A DNA stretch of 64,000 nucleotides from Stagnihabitans tardus (GTDB lineage Bacteria > Pseudomonadota > Alphaproteobacteria > Rhodobacterales > Rhodobacteraceae): NCBI RefSeq assembly GCF_009925085.1, contig NZ_JAABNR010000012.1:1-64000 (forward strand), written 5' to 3'. A program made the position numbers and the translations under genes. Shown in pieces: positions 8,701 through 15,296 of this stretch (position 1 is the stretch's first letter; every line of letters begins with the position of its first letter). The notes under the pieces are model-generated. The model worked only from the letters and a program-made list of their open reading frames with translations, was not told where the DNA came from and did no database searches.

Positions 8701-8830
8701 CGCCCCGGCTCGTGGCGTTGATCAAAAGCTCGGCCGGGCGGATGCTGCTGTCGAAAAGCAGGATGTCTGTCAGCGGATCGAAGGGGATCAGCTGGTTGTT
8801 GATCAGAGTGCTGAACGAATAGGTGGTCAT
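5741..8830 (-). CDS. Large RTX (calcium-binding repeat) protein, probably type I secreted
   Basis: About 1029 residues from the ATG at 8830, which follows an AAGGGC site. The frame runs back to 8950, but that part looks non-coding. After a ~75-residue N-terminal domain come many GGxGxDxL/N-type nonapeptide blocks, mixed with a longer unit of the form NDTYxVD...GxDxVxxSxxYxLxxxxENLxLTG repeated at least five times. The last ~120 residues are a DUF4214-free, acidic, aliphatic-ended tail (TAADFQII), as expected for a type I secretion signal. There are no Cys residues and no Sec signal. No HlyB/D or TolC gene is in the window. The role is probably a surface or extracellular matrix protein. No catalytic domain was recognised. 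Confidence 0.85.
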   Translation of the reverse strand: MTTYSFSTLINNQLIPFDPLTDILLFDSSIRPAELLINATSRGVQFSVAGKSIVLSDTSLDSLGARTGSGIQNVQFQSTGVLIVGEGTTALDGNLANLLTGGLGDDALVGLGGDDVLDGGAGADLMVGGLGNDTYKVDNVGDIVTEENSTTTGSGIDIVLSSVSYTLAAYVENMTLTGGAAVNATGNTLNNFLRGNAAANVLDGKQGADTMIGDDGNDTYYVDSSSDRVVETNSSATQVDTVISTVHFALGANIENLTLTGSVVGLGNSRGNAMTGSSGSNTLNGGYGADTLSGGDGNDTFIVDNAGDAVIETSNSLSQIDMVAASISYTLGANLENLRLLGSGNINATGNALANVLYANAGNNIIDGLGGTDTASYAQVSLATLSTTSTIQTMTVTSSVAGAGVTVDLNITGFQDTQGSGFDKLVGIENLTGSQFNDELTGNSGANILDGNLGADVLIGGKGNDTYRVDGADVVVEAAGLGEGLDTVYASVSYRLTANVEYLILTDSAVSGIGNNLDNRITGNSGSNILDGRAGADKMDGGSGNDTFIVDNLGDEVTDSSGTADMVMTYVNYSLGSTIEHLRLMGINAMNGTGNVLNNTIWANVGDNVIDGMGETLVSGVKGDTLSYEFGASAGITVDLAVTGPQSTGGSGIDTIINVENLIGSYYDDILGGSDTNNVLDGLAGVDTISYVSALTDVTVDLNTEVATTGGSTDQVRNFENVLGSAFDDLMVGTLGDNVFDGGASGSDTVSYRNVLEFEGGVEASLAVAGPQNTQASGFDTFLNIDNLEGSVNDDKLTGSIEANRLDGSAGQDSLYGMNGDDSLTGGIGDDLVDGGRGSDWALFLGAQDAKVDLNKTAAQDTGYGLDKLVAIENVGTGDGDDQITGDGANNKLSAGFGLDTIIGGAGDDALNGGAGADRLTGGTGADSFVFDTAFAADNVDRITDFAAVDDLFQLSSEVFETIAVGMLKAADFQANANGVAVDASDRILYETSTGNLYYDADGTGAAAAVQFAVITPNLVLTAADFQII

Positions 8831-9007
8831 GATGAGCCCTTTGGGAATGACGGTCCCGGCGCTTATCACGGGCAAGAATGGCAAGAGATTGAGGTAAATA
8901 TGTTTGAATTGTGAGAAGTTGGTCCCGGCCTGGCCGCCTGGCAGGGTCAAGGCCTATGGCTCCGGCGGGCAAAAGCGGTTATCTGGGGGGCCAAAGGAGA
9001 ACGATGC

Positions 9008-9943
9008 ATGTCTGAAGTGACGGAAGGGGCCACCCGGGCCGGGTTCGTGGCGCTGATCGGCGAGCCCAATGCGGGGAAGTCGACACTGCTCAACCGCATG
9101 GTCGGTGCCAAGGTCTCGATCGTCACCCACAAGGTGCAGACGACGCGGACCCGGATTCGCGGCGTCGCCATGGCGGGGCAAAGCCAGATCGTCTTCGTCG
9201 ATACGCCCGGGATATTCCGGCCGCGCAGGCGGCTTGATCGGTCCATGGTGGCGGCGGCCTGGGGCGGGGCGGCGGATGCCGATGTCATCGTCATGCTGAT
9301 CGAGGCGCATCGCGGGCTGACCGAGGGCAGCCAGGCCATCATCGACACCCTGCGCGAACGCTTTCCCCAGGGCGCGCGGATTGCCTTGGCGATCAACAAG
9401 ATCGACCGGGTCCAGGCCGAGGTTCTCCTGGCCCTGGCGCAGAAGTGCAACGAGGCCTTTCCCTTCGTCGAGACCTTCATGATCTCGGCCGAAAAGGGTT
9501 ACGGCGTCGAAAAGCTGCGCGACTGGCTGGCGGCAGAGGTCCCGGCGGGCCCTTGGTTCTATCCCGAGGATCAGCTGGCCGATCTGCCGATGCGCATGAT
9601 TGCCGCCGAGATGACCCGCGAAAAGCTGACCCTGCGGCTGCACGAGGAAATCCCCTATCAGCTGACGGTCGAGACGATCAACTGGGTCGACCAGCCCGAT
9701 GGCTCGGCGCGGATCGACCAGGTCGTCTATGTCGCCCGCGATGGTCACAAGGGCATCGTCCTTGGGGCCAAGGGCGAGACGATCAAGTCGGTCGGCACGG
9801 CGTCCCGCGCGGAGATCTCGGAGTTCCTGGGGCGCAAGGTGCATCTCTTCCTGGAAGTGAAAGTGCGGCCCAATTGGCTGGAAGAGCCCGAGCGCTATTC
9901 CGAGATGGGCCTGGATTTCAAGGACGGAAATCCCCAGGGCTGA
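9008..9943 (+). CDS. era: GTPase Era
   Basis: A 311-residue GTPase for 16S rRNA maturation and 30S assembly, on the ribosome near the inner membrane. G1 is GEPNAGKS (residues 17-24), G3 DTPG, G4 NKID and G5 SAEKG. The C-terminal KH domain carries the GxxG loop (GAKGETIK). The ATG at 9008 follows AAAGGAGA by 6 bases. An ATG at 9004 is out of frame and stops at once. In many alphaproteobacteria era lies with rnc and recO. Here the upstream neighbour is the RTX gene on the other strand and DUF1491 follows. Confidence 0.96.
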   Translation: MSEVTEGATRAGFVALIGEPNAGKSTLLNRMVGAKVSIVTHKVQTTRTRIRGVAMAGQSQIVFVDTPGIFRPRRRLDRSMVAAAWGGAADADVIVMLIEAHRGLTEGSQAIIDTLRERFPQGARIALAINKIDRVQAEVLLALAQKCNEAFPFVETFMISAEKGYGVEKLRDWLAAEVPAGPWFYPEDQLADLPMRMIAAEMTREKLTLRLHEEIPYQLTVETINWVDQPDGSARIDQVVYVARDGHKGIVLGAKGETIKSVGTASRAEISEFLGRKVHLFLEVKVRPNWLEEPERYSEMGLDFKDGNPQG

Positions 9944-9953
9944 GGTTGCGCGC

Positions 9954-10068
9954 GGGGGCGCTGCCCCCTCCCGGCCCGGCCACGGGCCGGGCGTTCTTCG
10001 CGGAAATCCTCCACTGGAGGATTTCTGATCGCTCATCACCCCCCGGGATACTTGAGCCAAATTGAAAG
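9954..10068 (+). repeat. Dispersed intergenic element, copy A (with internal insertion)
   Basis: It begins with hairpin GGGGGC-GCT-GCCCCC (9954-9968) and ends with the shared tail CCCCGGGATACTTGAGCCAA (10041-10060) and TTGAAAG. Between the first hairpin and the tail lie two more hairpins (9970-9991 and 10003-10025), so this copy appears enlarged compared with copies B, C and D. It fills the era-DUF1491 gap and probably contains the era terminator. Confidence 0.6.
9970..9991 (+). terminator. Hairpin downstream of era
   Basis: Perfect 9-bp stem CCCGGCCCG/CGGGCCGGG with loop GCCA, starting 27 bp past the era stop and followed by CGTTCTTCG. The T-run is poor but the stem is very stable. A second hairpin (GAAATCCTCC-ACT-GGAGGATTTC, 10003-10025) follows 11 bp later and could act with it. 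Confidence 0.55.
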
Positions 10069-10085
10069 CAAGGGAGGCGCGGGCG

Positions 10086-10421
10086 ATGGAGCCTCGTCTG
10101 GCATCGGGCGTTTGGGTCGCGGCTTATCTCGCGCGGCTGCGGCTGGCGGTGATCCCGGTCTTCGTCGTCCAGAAGGGCGATGCGACGGCGGGGGCGGTGG
10201 TCGTCAAGGTCTCGACCCTGGATGGGCGGGCGCGGGCCTTGCAGCGTAGGTTTGATTTTGCGGCGGATCGGCGGGTCTGGGTGGTTCTGGCCGAGGGGGA
10301 GGAGGCCACGGTCGATGCGGTGCTGACCCGCGAGCGGGGGCGCGACCGCGACCTTTGGGTCATCGAGGTCGAGGACCGCGAGGGGCGCTCACTCCTCGAG
10401 GAAGAGGGGCTTTCGGACTAG
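10086..10421 (+). CDS. DUF1491 family protein
   Basis: A 111-residue protein matching the alphaproteobacterial DUF1491 family: EPRLASG near the start, IPVFVVQKGDATAGAVVVKV around residues 25-45, then DGRA and R-x-W-VV motifs. No enzymatic residues or membrane segments are recognised and the function is unknown. The ATG at 10086 is preceded by AGGGAGG. An ATG at 10062 upstream is less likely. Its 3' end overlaps the convergent Pr6Pr-type membrane gene by 33 bp, so both reading frames use the same DNA there. Confidence 0.8.
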   Translation: MEPRLASGVWVAAYLARLRLAVIPVFVVQKGDATAGAVVVKVSTLDGRARALQRRFDFAADRRVWVVLAEGEEATVDAVLTRERGRDRDLWVIEVEDREGRSLLEEEGLSD

Positions 10422-10988
10422 GCGGCTCAGGCCCTGGATGACCAGGGTCATCGCCAGGAAGGCCAGGGTCACGGCGCCGAGGTTCAAGAGGATGACGGGC
10501 AGGGGCTGGACCGTCGGGTTCAGGAATTTGTAGGGCCAGATCCCGGTCAGGGCGCCGCGCGCCGTGGCATAGGGCAGATAGGCCAGGGCGGGCGTGACCC
10601 AGAGCAGGGGGCGGAAGGCCGGGGGCCTTGGCGCGAAGGCCAGCCACCAGGCCGCCATGCCGATGGGCACGGCGCGGTGCAGCAGGAAATCCGGGTACCA
10701 ATGCGGCAGGGGCAGGGGCTCGGGCGGGGCGATGAAGTGGGCATAGACGAGGCCGGTCATGGTCGTGGCCAGCACCGCGCTTGCGGCGAGGTTGGGTTCG
10801 GTGCGGCCCAGGGCCGCGCGGATCAGCATCAGGGCGGCCAGCGCATTGGCGACATGGGTGAAGTGTTTCGCCATCAGCCAGAGCCGGATGCCCGGGGCCG
10901 CCAGGCCGGGCTTCAGCGCATTGACCTGGAACTGCCAGACCAGCCCCGCCAGGGCCAGGAGTGCAAGGATCAGCGAGAGGATGCGCAT
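10389..10988 (-). CDS. Pr6Pr-family (FAR-17a/AIG1-like) membrane protein
   Basis: A 199-residue polytopic protein from the ATG at 10988 with about six hydrophobic segments, including an N-terminal anchor LSLILALLALAGLVWQF. The arrangement H-Y/W-P-D-F-L-L-H-R near residue 100 and W-P-Y-K-F-L-N-P near residue 150 are features of Pr6Pr-type membrane proteins related to AIG1/FAR-17a. Function is unknown in bacteria. Its C-terminus is antisense to the end of the DUF1491 gene. Confidence 0.75.
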   Translation of the reverse strand: MRILSLILALLALAGLVWQFQVNALKPGLAAPGIRLWLMAKHFTHVANALAALMLIRAALGRTEPNLAASAVLATTMTGLVYAHFIAPPEPLPLPHWYPDFLLHRAVPIGMAAWWLAFAPRPPAFRPLLWVTPALAYLPYATARGALTGIWPYKFLNPTVQPLPVILLNLGAVTLAFLAMTLVIQGLSRLVRKPLFLEE

Positions 10989-11125
10989 GGGCCGACCATG
11001 GCAAGGCCGCGCGGCGTTGCCAAGGGGCATCGCCCGGGTCAAGCGCGACGCCGCAGTCTAACCCTAGGTGACGCGCCTTTCCCGGGCGCCCGTCGTCTTG
11101 CCCTGCCGCCCCAGCGCTGGCCCCC

Positions 11126-11362
11126 TTAGCGCCTCACATAGGTCTTCCACAGCCAGATCAGCACCAGCGCCCCCGCGAGGGCGCCGACGAATCCCGCCGC
11201 CCAGGAGGCGATCTCGGCCAGGAATCGCAGGAGGAAGCCGCCGATCAGCGCGCCGCCCACCCCGATCACGATGGTCGTGGGGATATCGGTGTTCAGCTTC
11301 ATCATCCGCGTGGCCAGAAAGCCCGCCGCGGCGCCGATGATCAGCAAGAGGATGATGTGCAT
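11126..11362 (-). CDS. GlsB/YeaQ/YmgE family stress-response membrane protein
   Basis: A 78-residue protein with three hydrophobic, glycine-rich segments (IILLLIIGAAAGFLAT; TTIVIGVGGALIGGFLL; WAAGFVGALAGALVLIWL). This is the size and pattern of the transglycosylase-associated YeaQ/YmgE family. The ATG at 11362 follows AAAGGAG by 6 bases, which sets the start. It lies alone between the Pr6Pr gene and a divergent hypothetical gene. The inferred location is the inner membrane and the molecular role is unknown. Confidence 0.85.
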   Translation of the reverse strand: MHIILLLIIGAAAGFLATRMMKLNTDIPTTIVIGVGGALIGGFLLRFLAEIASWAAGFVGALAGALVLIWLWKTYVRR

Positions 11363-11473
11363 GGGTTTCTCCTTTGCCCTGATATGGGGAGGCCCCCGCC
11401 CCTGCAAAAGGGGGAGAGCCGCACGGCCTTTCCCCCTCTTGCCCTTTTGCCCCAACCGCGCCACAGCTTGCCC

Positions 11474-11797
11474 ATGACCCTTCCCGCCCCCATCACCCCG
11501 CTCGCCGCCCTGATCCGCCGCCATCCCGATGTCGAGGCCCAGGTCCTCTGGGCCTCTGGCGACACATGGGAGGTCCAGGACGACCAGGACGAGATGATGG
11601 ATGGCGAAGAGATCCCCTATTACGCCGAGGGTCTTCTGATGGAGGGCTTCGGCATGGAATGGCTGGCCTTGGGTGAGGGCGCCCAGGCCGAGGTCCTGCT
11701 TCTGATGGTCTGGGAGCCTGGCACGACCCCGCCCGCCCTGCCGGAGGCCGAAGACGGCTGGCAGGTCTTCGGCCAGGGCAGGATCGAGGCGGCATGA
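11474..11797 (+). CDS. Hypothetical acidic protein
   Basis: A 107-residue soluble protein, strongly acidic, with a run WEVQDDQDEMMDGEEIPYY in the middle. No signal peptide, membrane segment or known motif was recognised. Codon use matches its neighbours. The ATG at 11474 gives the simplest start. An ATG at 11357 would overlap the divergent YeaQ-type gene. The HPP gene follows 22 bp later on the same strand, so the two may be co-transcribed. No function can be assigned. Confidence 0.6.
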   Translation: MTLPAPITPLAALIRRHPDVEAQVLWASGDTWEVQDDQDEMMDGEEIPYYAEGLLMEGFGMEWLALGEGAQAEVLLLMVWEPGTTPPALPEAEDGWQVFGQGRIEAA

Positions 11798-11819
11798 CCG
11801 CGCGGACGGAGATCCTGGC

Positions 11820-12335
11820 ATGAACTGGCGCGGCTTCGGGCCTCCGGTGCCTTTCGTGCGTCCCTGGGAGGCAGCGCGGATGGCCCTGGGTCTCGCGCTG
11901 GGCCTGACCGTGGCGCAGATCGGCATGGGGCTGGTGGCGGGTGACCCTTGGGGGCAGCCCTGGCTGATTGCGCCCTTTGGCGCCTCGGCGGTCTTGATTT
12001 TCGGAGTCCCGGCCTCGCCCTTGGCCCAGCCCTGGACGGTGGTCGTGGGCAATGCGGTCTCGGGGCTGGTGGCCTTGGGGGTGATGGCCTTGGGCCTGCC
12101 CGTGGTGGCCTCGGCCATCCTGGCGGCGGCGCTGGCCGTGGCTTGCATGGGGCTCTTGCGGGCCACCCATCCGCCGGGGGGCGCGGTCGCCCTGGCGCTG
12201 GTGCTTGCCGGGACGCCCGACCTCTGGTTCTGGGCGTCCCGCGTGGTGCTGGGCTCTTGCCTTCTGGTCGCGGTCGGGGTGTTCTGGAACCCGATGACCG
12301 GAAAGCTCTATCCGTTCCGCCACGCCAAGGGGTGA
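11820..12335 (+). CDS. HPP family membrane protein
   Basis: A 171-residue protein with about four transmembrane segments and the defining THPPGGA motif near residue 117. HPP-family proteins are inner-membrane proteins. Some cyanobacterial members transport nitrite, but the role in alphaproteobacteria is not settled. It sits between an acidic hypothetical gene and a GAF-domain gene. The latter starts 2 bp after its stop, which suggests one transcript and coupled translation. Confidence 0.85.
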   Translation: MNWRGFGPPVPFVRPWEAARMALGLALGLTVAQIGMGLVAGDPWGQPWLIAPFGASAVLIFGVPASPLAQPWTVVVGNAVSGLVALGVMALGLPVVASAILAAALAVACMGLLRATHPPGGAVALALVLAGTPDLWFWASRVVLGSCLLVAVGVFWNPMTGKLYPFRHAKG

Positions 12336-12337
12336 CC

Positions 12338-12772
12338 ATGTCGATCTATCAAAGCCTTCACGAGGGTTGCGCCGCCCTGGGCACAAAGCTTTTCACCGTG
12401 ACCGTGCAGGACGAGGCGGCGGGGCTCGCCCGGCGCAGCTATACGTCCCATCCGGTGGAATATCCCGTGTCAGGCACCAAGCCCCTGACCCGCGACGGCT
12501 GGTATGACTTCTGCATCGGAGGCCGCCAGACCTTTGTCGCCAACACCGTGCCGGAGTTCGCCAAGTATTTCTTCGACCATGCGCTGATCACCTCGCTGGG
12601 TCTTGGGTCCTGCATCAACGTGCCGATCTTTGGCGAGGGCGCGGTCCTGGGGACGGTGAATTTGCTGGCCGAAGAGGGGCATTTCACCGACGCGAAGCTC
12701 GCCGCCTATCACGCGCTGATCGAGGCCGCCAAGCCCTCCCTGCTTCAGGAAATGGCCAAGGGAGTGGCTTGA
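12338..12772 (+). CDS. GAF domain-containing protein
   Basis: A 144-residue single-domain protein with the GAF fold signature: N-I-P-I-F-G-E-G-A-V-L-G-T-V-N-L-L-A-E-E-G-H-F-T, split here by position around residues 90-115. This sensor-like domain binds small molecules, but no output domain is attached. Cys53 (DFCIGG) and Cys89 (GSCINV) are present, though the Cys pattern of methionine-sulfoxide reductase GAF proteins was not recognised. It is coupled to the HPP gene (2-bp gap). The last 28 bp overlap the convergent flavoprotein gene. Confidence 0.75.
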   Translation: MSIYQSLHEGCAALGTKLFTVTVQDEAAGLARRSYTSHPVEYPVSGTKPLTRDGWYDFCIGGRQTFVANTVPEFAKYFFDHALITSLGLGSCINVPIFGEGAVLGTVNLLAEEGHFTDAKLAAYHALIEAAKPSLLQEMAKGVA

Positions 12773-13875
12773 CGCCCGGCTGCGCGGCCCATGGCGAGGC
12801 AGGCGGTCAAGAGGTAGCCGCCCGTCGGCGCCTCCCAATCCACCATCTCACCCGCGACGAAGACCCTGGGCAGGGCGCGCAGTTGCAGCCCGTCCAGCGC
12901 CTCCCATTTGATGCCGCCCGCCACCGAGATCGCCTCGTCCAAGGGCCTGGGGCCCTGGTGGGTCAGGGGCAGGGCCTTGAGCGCCTGGGCCAGGGGCAGC
13001 CCGCGCCCCCATTCCATCACCAAGGCCGCAGAGGGCGCCGAAAGCCCCAGCTTGCGCAGGCGGTTGGGCAGGGTCTCCCCGGCGCGCAGCCGGGCGATGC
13101 GGGCCTCGAGCGCGAGCGGCGCAAGGTCGGGGAAGAGGTCCAGGGTGACCCGCGCCCCCTCCCGGATATCGCGGGAGATGGCGTAGAGCCCGCCGCCCTC
13201 CAGCCCCCGGGCGGAGATGACGAACTCCCCCCGCTCACGCCGGGCGCCAAGGCACAGGGCCGCGCCCTTGACGGCCTGGCCGAAATGGCGGGCCATATGG
13301 GGCGACCAATCGACCCTCAGCCCGAAATTCGCAGGCTGAAACGGCGCCAGCGGCACGTTCAGGAGCCCCGTCCAGGCCCCATCCGACCCCAGCCGCGCCC
13401 AGCTCGCGCCCCCCAGGGCCAGCACGGTCACCTTGGGGCGCAAAACCTGCCGCCCCTCGGGCGTGTCGAAGACCATGCCGCCCTCGATGCCCACCCAACG
13501 CCAACGGGTCCGCAAGGTCACCCCAAGGGCGCCGAGCCGCCCCAGCCAGGCCCGCAGCAGCGGCGAGCCCTTCATCGCCACCGGAAAGACCCTGCCCGTG
13601 GAGCCCGCAAAGACCTCTTGCCCCAGGCCCCTTGCCCAATCCATCACCTGCTCGGGGCCAAACTCTGCGATCATCGGCTCCAGCTCCGGGCAGCGATAGG
13701 CCGCCGAGAAGCCCTCTTCGACCTTGGTCAGGTTCAGCCCCGACTTCCCCGCCATCAGGAATTTGCGCGCCGGGGAGGGCTTGGCTTCGGCCACCACGAC
13801 CTGCACGCCCGCGCGGCCCATGACCTCTGCCGCCATCAGGCCCGAGGGGCCCGCGCCAATGACCAGGGCCTGCAT
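12745..13875 (-). CDS. NAD(P)/FAD-dependent oxidoreductase, HI0933-like (TIGR03862 type)
   Basis: A 376-residue flavoprotein. The FAD Rossmann motif GAGPSGLMAAE is at residues 7-17. KFLMAGKSGLNLT near residues 38-50 and the C-terminal V-A-G-E-M-V-D-W-E-A-P-T-G-G-Y block (in pieces, near residue 345) are marks of the HI0933/BaiN-like family. The ATG overlaps the yqgE stop by one base (TGATG), so translation is probably coupled. The reaction is unknown. Family members are unlinked to a clear pathway. Confidence 0.82.
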   Translation of the reverse strand: MQALVIGAGPSGLMAAEVMGRAGVQVVVAEAKPSPARKFLMAGKSGLNLTKVEEGFSAAYRCPELEPMIAEFGPEQVMDWARGLGQEVFAGSTGRVFPVAMKGSPLLRAWLGRLGALGVTLRTRWRWVGIEGGMVFDTPEGRQVLRPKVTVLALGGASWARLGSDGAWTGLLNVPLAPFQPANFGLRVDWSPHMARHFGQAVKGAALCLGARRERGEFVISARGLEGGGLYAISRDIREGARVTLDLFPDLAPLALEARIARLRAGETLPNRLRKLGLSAPSAALVMEWGRGLPLAQALKALPLTHQGPRPLDEAISVAGGIKWEALDGLQLRALPRVFVAGEMVDWEAPTGGYLLTACLAMGRAAGRQATPLAIS

Positions 13876-14429
13876 CAGGCGCGGCCAGAGGTCGGAGACA
13901 GCGACAGGGGCGGTATCCCCATGGCGCGCAAGGCCCCCGCCCATTTGGCGGTGTTCTCGGGGCCGAAGACCAGCTCGTCGCTGGCCTCTCCGGTCAGCCA
14001 GTCGTTGCGGGCGATCTCGGATTCCAGCTGGCCCGGCCCCCATCCGGTATAGCCCAGGGCCAGGATGGCGCGGTCCGGGCCGCGCCCGCGCGCCAGGGCC
14101 TCCAGCACATCCAGCGTTGCCGTCATGCCGTAGGCGCGGCCCACATGAGTCGTGGTCGCCCCGCCGCGATAATCGGGTGAATGCAGGACAAAGCCCCGGC
14201 CGCGCTCGACCGGGCCGCCGAAATGCAGGCTTATGTCGCGGCGCCGGTCATTGGCATCGATCTTCAGCTGGGTCAGAAGGTCGGAAAAACTCAGATCCGT
14301 CAGGGGCTTGTTCACGATCAGCCCCATGGCGCCCTCGTCCGAATGGGCGCAAATCAGGATCACGGCGCGGTCAAAGCGCGGATCCCCCATCGCAGGCATG
14401 GCGACGATCATCTTTCCGGTCAGGTCCAT
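13875..14429 (-). CDS. yqgE: YqgE/AlgH family protein
   Basis: A 184-residue cytosolic protein with the family hallmarks: G-K-M-I-V-A-M-P-A-M near the start, DEGAMGLIVNKPL (about 31-43), FGGPV (70-74), and GYTGWGPGQLE (126-136). The function is still unclear. A transcription-related role has been suggested for AlgH. The start ATG at 14429 leaves about 100 bp to the divergent DsbD-domain gene. It is coupled to the downstream flavoprotein gene. Confidence 0.9.
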   Translation of the reverse strand: MDLTGKMIVAMPAMGDPRFDRAVILICAHSDEGAMGLIVNKPLTDLSFSDLLTQLKIDANDRRRDISLHFGGPVERGRGFVLHSPDYRGGATTTHVGRAYGMTATLDVLEALARGRGPDRAILALGYTGWGPGQLESEIARNDWLTGEASDELVFGPENTAKWAGALRAMGIPPLSLSPTSGRA

Positions 14430-14531
14430 GCGCTTATGATGGCCCCGGACCGCCCCGGGCTCAAGCCCCAAGCACTGCAAAGTGAAGGCCGGGCCCTTCC
14501 CCGGCGCGGGCCTTGCGCCTAGATTGGCGGA

Positions 14532-15296
14532 ATGTTGCGCTATGCCCTGATCTTCCTCGCCTCTCCCGCCCTGGCCGTGACCCAGGACGATGTGCTTTCG
14601 GCCAGGCTTCTGCCCGGCTGGAGGATGGAGGGCGGACATTACATGGCCGCCATCGAGCTGCAACTGGCCCCGGGCTGGCACACCTATTGGCGCGCGCCGG
14701 GCGAGATCGGCATCCCGCCGAGCTTCGACTGGCAGGGTTCGGGGAACATTGCCGGGGCGGCTTTCCACTGGCCTGCGCCCGAGGTCATCGCCTCGGATGG
14801 GATGGTGTCTTTGGGCTATAATGAAAGGCTGGTCCTGCCGGTCGAGATCATGCCCCAGGGCGAGGGCGCGGTCGAGGTGCGGCTGGCGATGGATCTTGGC
14901 ATCTGCAAGGACATCTGCATGCCCGCCCGCCTGGAATTTCAAGCGGTGCTTCAGGGGCAGGGGTCGCCGGATGGGGCGATCAAGGCGGCCCTGGCCGAGG
15001 TGCCGGAGAAGGGCCGCGCGAAACTCTCCTGCGCGGTGGAGCCCATCGACGACGGCTTGCGGCTGACCGCCGATATCGGGATGACCGGGGTCGAGCCCTT
15101 TGTCATCTTCGAGACCCATGACCCGCGGATCTGGGTCTCGCAGGCCTCCACAAGGGTCGAGGGCGGAAGGCTGGTCAGCAGCGCCGAGCTGGTCCCGCCC
15201 GAGGGCGCGCCCTTTGCGCTGGACCGTTCGGGCGTGACCGTGACCGTGCTGGGCGCAGGCGCCCCGGTCGAGATCAAGGGCTGCCCGGCGGGCTAG
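14532..15296 (+). CDS. Periplasmic DsbD alpha-domain (thiol-disulfide interchange) protein
   Basis: A 254-residue protein with a short signal peptide (ALIFLASPALA, cleavage near residue 15). The body matches the N-terminal DsbD/ScsB-type domain: PGWHTYWRAPGE near residues 47-58 and DLGICKDICMPA near residues 117-128, with a Cys-x3-Cys pair. The transmembrane and thioredoxin parts of full DsbD are absent, so this is a stand-alone periplasmic acceptor or an electron-transfer partner encoded apart from its membrane protein. It overlaps holA tail-to-tail by 4 bp. Confidence 0.78.
   Translation: MLRYALIFLASPALAVTQDDVLSARLLPGWRMEGGHYMAAIELQLAPGWHTYWRAPGEIGIPPSFDWQGSGNIAGAAFHWPAPEVIASDGMVSLGYNERLVLPVEIMPQGEGAVEVRLAMDLGICKDICMPARLEFQAVLQGQGSPDGAIKAALAEVPEKGRAKLSCAVEPIDDGLRLTADIGMTGVEPFVIFETHDPRIWVSQASTRVEGGRLVSSAELVPPEGAPFALDRSGVTVTVLGAGAPVEIKGCPAG

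Noticed and set aside
5741-8830. Regular repeats that could be mistaken for a CRISPR or satellite array
   Set aside because: The repeats are diverged, a multiple of three, and encode the GGxGxDxL RTX blocks; they are protein repeats.
5798-8914. Open frame of over 1000 codons on the + strand opposite the RTX gene
   Set aside because: It mirrors the RTX repeats on the other strand, is rich in Val/Ala/Gln/His/Arg without known motifs, and arises because GC-rich codon bias removes stops from the antisense frame.
8831-8950. N-terminal extension of the RTX protein to 8950
   Set aside because: The ATG at 8830 has an AAGGGC site and gives MTTYSF; the extension covers an AT-rich stretch that looks like promoter.
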